From assembly GCF_022761015.1 (NCBI RefSeq), contig NZ_JAKWJQ010000005.1, positions 186,001 to 250,000 on the forward strand: a stretch of 64,000 nt of DNA, given 5' to 3'. Shown here piece after piece: positions 56,424-63,241 of the stretch. The position numbers were made by a program, and so were the translations under genes. Numbering within the stretch: the stretch's first letter is position 1; every line of letters starts with the position of its first letter. This stretch comes from Humibacter sp. RRB41. Lineage in GTDB: Bacteria > Actinomycetota > Actinomycetes > Actinomycetales > Microbacteriaceae. A model generated the notes under the pieces. That model was not told the DNA's origin, searched no databases, and saw only the letters and a list, made by a program, of their open reading frames with translations.

Positions 56424-56677
56424 CAGCAACCGGATGCGCGTCCGAACATCTCCACATAAGCCGACATAAGGCGACAGTCCCGCGGAATTCCGGCGTTTTC
56501 GGAAGGTCGCCGTCTGCGCTGACAAGCGGTCTCGGCCCTACGAGCCGGTCTCGCGGGGTTGCCGGCCCTGACGCGGGTAGCTTGCGGACTTCCTGACGTC
56601 AACCCGTTCCGGTGACAACGGGGTACGCGTACGGTGATCAACTCCAAGTGGGGAGACGATCTAAGGGGTGCGCGACG

Positions 56678-56938
56678 ATGCCACGTCGACCGAGTTTGAA
56701 GGATCCCAAGCTGTACGACGAGCTGCGTAAGGATGGCGCATCCGAAGAGAAAGCCGCCCGCATCTCGAACTCTGCAGCGAAACAAGGTCGAACACGAGTC
56801 AGTCGCAAGGGCGGCGAGTCGCAGCCCTACGACGAATGGACGGTGACGGACCTGCGGCAACGGGCGAAGGATCTCGGACTCCACGGATACTCGCACAAGA
56901 GCAAGGCCGAGGTCGTCCGCATGCTGCGCGACCACTGA
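56678..56938 (+). CDS. SAP/Rho N-terminal-like small protein (DUF7218-like)
   Basis: An 86-residue basic protein. The N-terminal half has a Lys/Arg-rich helix (KDPKLYDELRKDGASEEKAA), and the C-terminal half carries the SAP/Rho-N pattern WTVTDLRQRAKDLGLHGYSH. A ribosome site (AAGGGGTG) precedes the ATG at 56678. It probably binds nucleic acid. A decayed copy of its second half lies at 60032-60139. Confidence 0.85.
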   Translation: MPRRPSLKDPKLYDELRKDGASEEKAARISNSAAKQGRTRVSRKGGESQPYDEWTVTDLRQRAKDLGLHGYSHKSKAEVVRMLRDH

Positions 56939-56992
56939 TCCCACCCCGTCGACAGCGCTGCCGCCCCGTTGCGCGGCAATCCTGATGGACCG

Positions 56993-57151
56993 TCACTTCT
57001 TGCGGGCGGCCTGGCGGATGATTCCGATGATCAGGGTGGCGAGGAACAGGATGATCCCGATGATCGCCAGCCAGACGAGGCCCTTTATGGCGAAGCCGAC
57101 GACGGCGAGGATCGCCCAGATCACGAGAAGGACGATCACGAAAATCAACAT
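56993..57151 (-). CDS. Small membrane protein, 52 residues
   Basis: A 52-residue protein with two helices (MLIFVIVLLVIWAILAVVGF and LVWLAIIGIILFLATLIIGI) and the tail RQAARKK. The start at 57151 lies 7 nt after minus-strand TATGGT; an ATG at 57163 is an alternative. Same length and layout as the product of 21214-21372. The function is unknown. Confidence 0.6.
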   Translation of the reverse strand: MLIFVIVLLVIWAILAVVGFAIKGLVWLAIIGIILFLATLIIGIIRQAARKK

Positions 57152-57253
57152 GAGCCCGACCATACGCGCGTGCCTCGGTCGCGCTCCCACCTTCGGCGAT
57201 TCGCTTCGACACATCCGCGTCTTCTGCCAGTTCGGCCACGGCCGGGTCGACCC

Positions 57254-57748
57254 CTACTCCGCGCTCGGCCCGCCTTGACGATGGCCCTGCGGCGGGGAAT
57301 AGTCAGGGCGTGGTGGCTGCTCGCGCTGCACGTCGTTCTCGCCACCCTCTCTTCCGCCATACGGCCTCCCGTGGTCCGCGTATTCATCGCGCTGAAAGAC
57401 CAGCGACCACTCGCCGAGTGTGAATCCGGACCCCGTGCGAAGGACCACCGCTCCGTCATCTCCCGTCGCACTCATGGGCGCCGGCTCGATCGGAGTCTCC
57501 GCATCTCCGTGCAGGACCAGAACGTATTCGTCATCGACGTTATGACGCACCTCGGCGTGCAGTGGCCTGGTGCCGGCAAGTTCGAGTAGGACATCCGGTC
57601 CGCTTCCGATCGTGACGATGTCCCTGATCAGATCGAACTCGAATCGTTCATCCTGCCCGGACACCAAGAGGCGTGGATGCCCCGCGCCCCAGGAGGAGTG
57701 CGTCGTCGTAGGGTGCGGAGTCTCGTTGATGTCGCCACTGGAGGTCAT
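57254..57748 (-). CDS. FHA-domain-like protein
   Basis: A 164-residue cytosolic protein. An FHA-type fold is suggested by DLIRDIVTIGSGPDVLLELA and RPLHAEVRHNVDDEYVLVLH, close to the G-R-x-x-x-N-D/S-x-x-H pattern but with the Arg-Ser core of typical phosphothreonine sites altered. The C-terminal 45 residues are Pro/Gly/Arg-rich. The partner is unknown. Confidence 0.75.
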   Translation of the reverse strand: MTSSGDINETPHPTTTHSSWGAGHPRLLVSGQDERFEFDLIRDIVTIGSGPDVLLELAGTRPLHAEVRHNVDDEYVLVLHGDAETPIEPAPMSATGDDGAVVLRTGSGFTLGEWSLVFQRDEYADHGRPYGGREGGENDVQREQPPRPDYSPPQGHRQGGPSAE

Positions 57749-57952
57749 GACGTCTCCTTTTCTGTCGTTCGTGGTTCTCGAGGTGAATGATTCATCTTTG
57801 CTGCGAGCACGTCACCCCGATGGCGAAGTCCACCGCGGCCGCCGCCACGATGAGGATGACGCGTGTCGATCCTTGGTAACCCGGACCGCGCTGAGAACGC
57901 ACCGGGTTGCATTCGCGAGTCGATCGTGATCGGTGCTCCGACAGGATCAGGT

Positions 57953-58645
57953 TCAGCCGAACTGGGCTACGGCGCGGGCGATAACGAGAGCCAGCATGAT
58001 GAAGCCTGTGAAGGATTCCAGCGCCATCAAGGCTTTGGCTCGCGTGGTGAGCGGCATCGTGTCTGTCGGGCTGAACGCCATCGCGTTGGTCAGGGAGAAA
58101 TAGAGGTAGTCGACGAAGGTAGCAACCCAATCGCTCTTCGCCGATGATCCAGCGGCGACCTCGATCACCGTGTCATGGTCTTCATCCTGCGGAAAACGGA
58201 AATCCGCTCGCTGCAGATCGCCTCGCGGCCGCGCCGCACGGGCGACGGGGCCACCGCGGTCCAAGCACCAATACAACAGGGCGAACGCGATCACGTTGGT
58301 GACCCATACCTGCAACGACGCGAGCAGGAGCGTTCCGCCCTGATTCGACTTGTGAGCGAGCTGGACAATCAGCAGCACGAGCGTGACCTGGTTCGCTGCG
58401 ACGATGAGGAGCGCGAGTCCTACCTCGCAAAGCCGCGACAGGCGCGTCTCTTTCGTGTAGTGGTGCGGGTTGAAGATGATCAGCGGGATCAGCAGAAGCA
58501 CCCCGATGGCGACGACCACATACCGCTGAACCTCGAAGAGTCCACTCGGCAGAAAGGTATACAGCGCCAGTGCGACGAGCACGGCGAACACGACGGGCCA
58601 GCGATGTTCCGGCCGCGCGGTTCTCTCCTCACGATCCATCTGCAC
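57953..58645 (-). CDS. DUF1345 family membrane protein
   Basis: A 230-residue integral membrane protein. Conserved segments are LYWCLDRGGPVARAARP, FRFPQDEDHDTVIEVA and FVDYLYFSLTNAMAFSPTDT, followed by PLTTRAKALMALESFTGFIM. Six helices are predicted. The family resembles small ion-channel-like proteins (two-helix pore pattern near the C-terminus); its function is unknown. Confidence 0.9.
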   Translation of the reverse strand: MQMDREERTARPEHRWPVVFAVLVALALYTFLPSGLFEVQRYVVVAIGVLLLIPLIIFNPHHYTKETRLSRLCEVGLALLIVAANQVTLVLLIVQLAHKSNQGGTLLLASLQVWVTNVIAFALLYWCLDRGGPVARAARPRGDLQRADFRFPQDEDHDTVIEVAAGSSAKSDWVATFVDYLYFSLTNAMAFSPTDTMPLTTRAKALMALESFTGFIMLALVIARAVAQFG

Positions 58646-58704
58646 ATCCTTGGTGGTCGGCGCTGAGAACCGGCAACCGCGCCGCTGACATCGAACAGAG
58701 AACT

Positions 58705-58733
58705 GCGGGGCTCAACCCGACATTGAGCCCCGC
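58705..58733. terminator. Strong hairpin downstream of the DUF7882-like gene
   Basis: Perfect 11-bp arms GCGGGGCTCAA / TTGAGCCCCGC around a 7-nt loop. No T-run follows on either strand. It lies 160 bp past the minus-strand stop at 58892 and 60 bp before the DUF1345 start, so it may stabilise an RNA end or act as a terminator in GC-rich style. Confidence 0.5.
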
Positions 58734-58891
58734 GCGCCGGCGTCTGATGTGTTCGGCCCGCCTCCCTTGGGACCGATCCCACCCCCGAACTGAGATCGAA
58801 TCCGCTGAAGTACGGTGCCTACCGGATGACGACAGGCTATTCGTGCCATCTCGTTGAGATAACCCCTTGACAGGCGGCATGTTGTCGGCGT

Positions 58892-59212
58892 TCAGATGCG
58901 CGTACGCACCTCAGCGGGCTGGCCGTCGTCTCCCAGCACGACGAGCCCACGCGGCGTGTTCGCCGCTGACTGCAGCCGTATCAGCCATTCTCCGTCCAGA
59001 GCCGGAGCACCAGAGCCGGCGTACGAGAAGAAGATGGGATGCCTGGGACTGAGCCAGAGGGATCGTCGGCCTTGCTCTGCGCTGCCGCTCTCCAACCATG
59101 TGAGGAGGAACGGCTCCGCTCGGCGGAACTTGTTCACGATCACCGTTTCGAGGTGGACCAGAATCCGGTCATCCATTTCCATTTGCACCGGCGCGTGGAT
59201 CAGCGTTCCCAT
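58892..59212 (-). CDS. DUF7882-like small protein (ATP-dependent DNA ligase remnant-like name)
   Basis: A 106-residue protein with a beta-rich layout: MGTLIHAPVQMEMDDRILVH at the start and RSLWLSPRHPIFFSYAGSGA followed by LDGEWLIRLQSAANTPRGLV. Homologues are sometimes listed as 'ATP-dependent DNA ligase', but no ligase motif is present. It is divergent from the LuxR-type gene at 59287 across a perfect palindrome, a pairing suggesting joint regulation. The function is unknown. Confidence 0.7.
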   Translation of the reverse strand: MGTLIHAPVQMEMDDRILVHLETVIVNKFRRAEPFLLTWLESGSAEQGRRSLWLSPRHPIFFSYAGSGAPALDGEWLIRLQSAANTPRGLVVLGDDGQPAEVRTRI

Positions 59213-59247
59213 GCCGCAACCGTAGGCCAGAGGCGGGGTGGAATCTT

Positions 59248-59280
59248 CACCCCTAGGGGTGGAACGTACCTCCGTATGCT
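59248..59280 (+). promoter_or_regulatory. Leaderless promoter with 14-bp palindrome
   Basis: The perfect palindrome CACCCCTAGGGGTG (59248-59261) covers the expected -35 position of a TATGCT -10 box (59275-59280). The ATG follows 6 nt later after GGAGGA. It also lies upstream of the divergent DUF7882-like gene, so it is a likely operator for both. Confidence 0.6.
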
Positions 59281-59286
59281 GGAGGA

Positions 59287-59946
59287 ATGGTGATCAGCGT
59301 TGCGCTCATCAACGACTACGAGGTCGTCGTCCGCGGTCTCGCCTCCATGCTTCACGCCTACAGCGACCGCATCGAAGTCGTCGAGCTGGACCTCAATCGG
59401 CAGGTGGGCAATTCCGTCGATGTCGCTCTCTATGACACGTTCGCATCGCCCCAGGGAGACCGGGATCGCGTGAAGTCGCTGGCATCCAACCCCTTGGTCG
59501 CGAAGGTCGTCGTGTACTCGTGGAACACCGATGACGATCTGGTGCACGCCGCTCTGGCCAACGGAGCCGCTGGATACATCTCCAAAGGGGTGTCCGCGAG
59601 AGAGCTCACTGCAGCCCTCGAGGGGATCCATGAGGGTGTGGAGGAGATCTATGCGACAGCCTCGACCGCAACCATCGTGGCCGGTGATTGGCCGGGGCGC
59701 GACGAGGGCCTCACGCAACGAGAGGCCGAAGTTCTCGCGTTGATCACTCAGGGCCTCTCCAACGACGAGGTCGCCGAAATGGCTCATCTGTCGATCAACT
59801 CGGTCAAGACCTACATTCGCAGCGCCTATCGCCGTATCGCTGTCGACAGTCGCACCAAGGCGGTGCTCTGGGGAATCGAGCACGGTTTCCGTCCCGACCA
59901 CACGCGCGTCACGCATCCTGAACCGGATCCGGGCAGCAGAGCCTGA
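59287..59946 (+). CDS. LuxR family orphan regulator with atypical receiver
   Basis: A 219-residue protein. The receiver-like domain begins VISVALINDYEVVVRGLASM, with Asp50 in VDVALYDTF as the possible acceptor and Lys in GYISKGVSARELTAAL. Only one acid is left of the usual pair (IND), so phosphorylation may be altered. The C-terminal HTH reads LTQREAEVLALITQGLSNDE then VAEMAHLSINSVKTYIRSAY. No kinase is adjacent. It is divergent from the DUF7882-like gene. Confidence 0.88.
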   Translation: MVISVALINDYEVVVRGLASMLHAYSDRIEVVELDLNRQVGNSVDVALYDTFASPQGDRDRVKSLASNPLVAKVVVYSWNTDDDLVHAALANGAAGYISKGVSARELTAALEGIHEGVEEIYATASTATIVAGDWPGRDEGLTQREAEVLALITQGLSNDEVAEMAHLSINSVKTYIRSAYRRIAVDSRTKAVLWGIEHGFRPDHTRVTHPEPDPGSRA

Positions 59947-60031
59947 GCCCTCGGGCAGCGCCGCCGTTCGCACGACCCGGGTCTCGCTTCTCTGCAGAGC
60001 GCGCGAAGAAAGCAGTGGGTGTCGTGGCCGG

Positions 60032-60139
60032 ACACACGTTAGTCGCAAGGGCGGCGAATCACAGCCGTACGAGGAGTGGACACTGACGGATCTTCGGCAC
60101 TACGCGAAGGACCTCGGACTTCTGGCTACGTCAACCTGA
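60032..60139 (+). pseudogene. Remnant of the SAP/Rho-N-like gene's C-terminal half
   Basis: The frame reads THVSRKGGESQPYEEWTLTD, then LRHYAKDLGLLATST, matching the middle and second half of the 56678-56938 gene (SRKGGESQPYDEWTVTD, LRQRAKDLGLHGYSH). There is no start, and the match stops after DLGL where the IS21-like end begins. Nearby nucleotides differ at synonymous positions, so it is an older duplicate or a copy from a related strain. Confidence 0.85.
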
Positions 60140-60175
60140 AATGGCCCCACCGTGACGGCCACATTTGGCCCCACC
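60137..60175. mobile_element. Possible IS21-like terminal repeats
   Basis: TGAAATGGCCCCACC (60137-60151) and ATTTGGCCCCACC (60163-60175) form two spaced copies of a GGCCCCAC-type repeat, as in the multiple end repeats of IS21-family elements (GTCAACCTGAAATGGCCCC style). They begin exactly where the pseudogene match ends. No transposase is left. Confidence 0.5.
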
Positions 60176-60434
60176 TCGGTGCGTGACTGTGCACGCTGGG
60201 CGCGAGGACGGCGCGCGCGATCGGCGAGACCCCCGCTTGGGAGCGACGGCTTGGTGCTGGCGTCCCGTAAGACGAACGATAAACGGTCGAGGTCCAACCC
60301 AGAGGTGTTTACGGAGCAGCCACCCGCCGCATTGCGTGACGCACTAGGGTCATGATTCGTCAATTCGCTGTAATAGTCGTCCGATGGATGTGAGGATTCG
60401 GTCGGCTAATGAAACGCACTAACGAATCAGAACG
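60176..60434. other. Non-coding decayed region, no gene seen
   Basis: About 260 bp between the IS21-like end and the molybdoenzyme gene. It is lower in GC than its surroundings (runs such as AACGATAAACGG and GCTGTAATAGTCG). I find no convincing gene, terminator or promoter. It probably is part of an acquired segment. Confidence 0.6.
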
Positions 60435-62210
60435 CTAGATGGACTGGCGATATCCAAAGAATTCGTGGTCGTTGTTATATCCGCCAAGGCCGCCTCCGAC
60501 TTCGGAGAAGTGCTCGACGAACTCGATGCCCTTGATCCATTTGACCATCTTGAAACCTAGCTGGGTCTCGTTGCGCAACCGTAGCGGGGCACCATGTCCG
60601 AAGGAGACGGGTTCCCCGTTCATGTCATATGCGAGCATTGTGAGCTTGTAGCTCATCTGTTCGATCGCCTGCGCGTCGTAGTAGAGGCCACCTTCCGGGC
60701 CGAGCGCGTACGAGTAGAAGACAACCCATTTGGCTTCTGGTTTTGGTTTGACGAGGTCGAGGATCGTCTGCATCGACACCCCACCCCACTTCGCCACCCC
60801 GGACCAACCCTGAATACAGAAGTGCTGAGTAATCTGCTCGTGGTAAGGCAGTGCGCGCAGATCGGCCAAGGTCAGGGTGACCGGATTCTCTACGAGTCCG
60901 CTGATCCTCAGCCGGTAGGAGGCGAAGTCGTTCGCCTGAAGTTTGCTGAAATCCTCCATGTCTGGATAGTTGCCGTTGTGCCAGAAGTACCGGGAGATGT
61001 CTTTATCGGTGTACTGCCCCGGCTTGGAATCGACGTGTTCGAAAAGCCGCTGCGCCGGTCCGATCAGGGCGAACCCCACACGCTGCACGATGCGTGGGTG
61101 CCGGTAGGTGAAGGGCGTCGCCGCCACCCAACAGGCGATGAGCACGATCATGGCCGCTGCAAAGATCCAGAAGCCGACCCAGGAGTCATCATTGCGGGCA
61201 GCGAACATGTGGTTAAGGTTGCGCAGCACCCCAGTGGTGAGGACGAGGGTGACGTGGACCACGATGAAGAAGATGAACCAGCACAGCACGAGGAAGTGCA
61301 ACGACCGGGCGACCTGGATGCTGAAGACCGAACTGATGCGCCGGAACCTGGTCGAGAGTGCAGGGGACATACCAAGCCCAGTGATCAAGGCGAGCGGTGC
61401 GGCGATGAACACCGTCACGAAATAGGCGATCAGCTGCAGGCTGTTGTAGTCGGTCCACCCGGCCTCCAGCGGCCAATTCAGCGACGCGTACTGAATTGCC
61501 ACCGCGATCGCGTTCGGAATCACGTCCCAGTGCAGCGGTACTAGGCGCATCCACTGACCCGTGGTGAACAGCAGGACGTAGAACACGATGCCGTTGGCCA
61601 GCCACAGGGTATCCACCCCAAGGTGCCACCACCGGGCGAGACCGATCGAATGTCGCCTTCCCGGCAGCCCGACGCCGTTGGGAAGGGTGATCGAGTCCTG
61701 CTTCGCCGTGTACAGCGGGTCGGATGGCACCGGCTTCTGGATGCGGAACCAGTCCTTGCCGGGGGTCGAGTGCCTAGTCCAGTACAGACGCGGGTGATCG
61801 GCAAGGATCGTCACGCCGGCACGGATGATGAAGATCATGAAGAACAAGTTGAGGAAGTGTTGCCAGGCCAGCCATGCCGGGAAGCCCACCGGTGCGTTCG
61901 CCGGCAACTCCGACTTACCCGGATACGTTTTGATGAACGCCTCGATCTCAGGCATTTGACGCAGCCCCTGAGCGACCGCGATCAAGATCAAAGCCAGCGC
62001 GAAGCCGATCGGGACCAGCCAGAGCAGATTGAACCACCTGCTGCGGCCAATCCGGACGCGCGGCGCGACCCCGTACTGCGCCGGCACCCCACCCGCCCAG
62101 TCCTCATCGACGACCGTAAACCTCCGGGCATCGAGCTCCTGCCGAAAACTCTTCGTCGAGCCACCCGCACCAATGTCATCCGCAGGACCGCGTCCGGCGT
62201 TCGCCTTCAT
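60435..62210 (-). CDS. Cytochrome b561-molybdopterin oxidoreductase fusion
   Basis: A 591-residue membrane enzyme. After a hydrophilic N-terminus (40 residues) come about six helices with a b561-type pattern; His118, His196, His305 and His319 are candidate heme ligands. From about residue 430 on there is a sulfite-oxidase-like domain with the Mo ligand Cys465 (TQHFCIQGWSGVAKWGGVSM) and SFGHGAPLRLRNETQLGFKM. The gene uses more A/T-ending codons than neighbours and lies between IS remnants, so it was probably transferred. It may oxidise or reduce a quinol-linked sulfur or other oxyanion. Confidence 0.9.
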   Translation of the reverse strand: MKANAGRGPADDIGAGGSTKSFRQELDARRFTVVDEDWAGGVPAQYGVAPRVRIGRSRWFNLLWLVPIGFALALILIAVAQGLRQMPEIEAFIKTYPGKSELPANAPVGFPAWLAWQHFLNLFFMIFIIRAGVTILADHPRLYWTRHSTPGKDWFRIQKPVPSDPLYTAKQDSITLPNGVGLPGRRHSIGLARWWHLGVDTLWLANGIVFYVLLFTTGQWMRLVPLHWDVIPNAIAVAIQYASLNWPLEAGWTDYNSLQLIAYFVTVFIAAPLALITGLGMSPALSTRFRRISSVFSIQVARSLHFLVLCWFIFFIVVHVTLVLTTGVLRNLNHMFAARNDDSWVGFWIFAAAMIVLIACWVAATPFTYRHPRIVQRVGFALIGPAQRLFEHVDSKPGQYTDKDISRYFWHNGNYPDMEDFSKLQANDFASYRLRISGLVENPVTLTLADLRALPYHEQITQHFCIQGWSGVAKWGGVSMQTILDLVKPKPEAKWVVFYSYALGPEGGLYYDAQAIEQMSYKLTMLAYDMNGEPVSFGHGAPLRLRNETQLGFKMVKWIKGIEFVEHFSEVGGGLGGYNNDHEFFGYRQSI

Positions 62211-62219
62211 ATTTGAACC

Positions 62220-62706
62220 CTAGCCACCCTTCGGCATGCAGGCCCGTCACTGGCTCGCATGCCCGTAAATGGCGGCCCGCATCGAGTTTGCTTGGCCGGC
62301 TTCTCCGGCGCGACTGCATCGAGTGATGATGGGCGACACCGGCGTGATACCTCGACTCCCGTGACGGCCTGCGGCCACGGCCCGTCTCCACCTGATGGCG
62401 CCCGACCCTCCCTGGACACCGTTGATGCCGACGCTCCAAGATGGCGGGCGATCCCTCGCATCGACCAGGCGGGCACCCTATTGATCGCCATCTCGATGAA
62501 GATCCGGTCATCGGGAACACTCTCCGAGGTCGTGACGGGTTTGAAGCCACCCCGGCTCCCATACGAATCACCATGCCGGCAAGCCTTGCCCACTCGACAA
62601 CCGCTCCTGTGTTAACGCGGAAGTGCCGCGCTGTTTCCTGCGCTGACGCACCCTCGAGGAGCATCGAGTAGGCGATGCACCGATCGTCCCAAGACACCGT
62701 CGTATC
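62220..62706 (-). mobile_element. IS30-family transposase remnant (frameshifted)
   Basis: Two adjacent frames show decayed IS30-type HTH units: SWDDRCIAYSMLLEGASAQE / TARHFRVNTGAVVEWARLAG and, after a frameshift, FIEMAINRVPAWSMRGIARH / LGASASTVSRE (compare 'IARxLGRxPSTVSRE'), then a KPAK-rich segment. No catalytic DDE core is left. It borders the start of the molybdoenzyme gene. Confidence 0.7.
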
Positions 62707-62747
62707 TACCTCCGAAAGAAGGTGTTGCGCTGGCTCCTTGAAGCCGC

Positions 62748-62970
62748 CGTTCGAGCCGTGGTCGGAGTGATGGGTCAGCCCTGCCAGGTCTCCGCCGGCG
62801 TCCCAGGCGGCCATGTCCAGCGCCTGCAACGGCAGGATCTCGGCCTTCAACGTGGCGGCGACGTTCCAGCGCACGATCCGGCGTGAGATGACGTCGGTGA
62901 CGAAGGCGACGTAGGCGAGCCCGGACCAGGTTGCGACATAGACATCCCACGTGAGTGAGTTGTCAAGCGG
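62748..62970 (-). mobile_element. IS3-family transposase (rve core) remnant
   Basis: The translation DVYVATWSGLAYVAFVTDVI, SRRIVRWNVAATLKAE and GLTHHSDHGSN matches the centre of IS3/IS150-type OrfB. The HHSDxGS motif is present, but the first Asp region is altered (usual form: VADxTYVATW). It is fused in frame to the neighbouring IS110 fragment. Confidence 0.85.
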
Positions 62971-62997
62971 CGCGGAGTTCTGGGCTGTATCGGCGCT

Positions 62998-63225
62998 CGG
63001 CCAGGCGGTGTTTTCGTCCCAGGGCTGATCGTGGACGAGACACCACCAGAGGCGGCCGATCAGCTTGTTCGCGAGGTTCTGGAGGGCGGCGTTGTGGTAG
63101 TCGCCCGAAGCGCGACGTCTGTCGTAGTGCGCTCTGGCACCGGGCGACCTGGTGATCGCGTTGAAGGCCCACCAGTGGCATGCGTCGGCGAGGCGTTTGT
63201 TACGCACCTTCCGCGCACTTGTGTC
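62998..63225 (-). mobile_element. IS110-family transposase C-terminal remnant
   Basis: Translated sequence NKRLADACHWWAFNAITRSP, GARAHYDRRRASGDYHNAAL and LVHDQPWDENTAW is the C-terminal part of IS110/IS116/IS902 transposases (usual form GNKRLxxAxxxxAF...AxxYYDRxRAxG). The N-terminal DEDD domain is missing. It continues in frame into the IS3 fragment, so the junction was made by insertion or deletion. Confidence 0.85.
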
Positions 63226-63241
63226 AGCGTGCGGGCCCTCG

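Noticed and set aside
58892-59212. DNA ligase
   Set aside because: Similar small proteins carry that label, but the product is 106 residues and has no KxDG or other nucleotidyltransferase motif.
62176-63207. A single 343-residue transposase
   Set aside because: Pieces match three unrelated transposase families (IS110, IS3, IS30) in order, so it is a chance read-through of stacked remnants.
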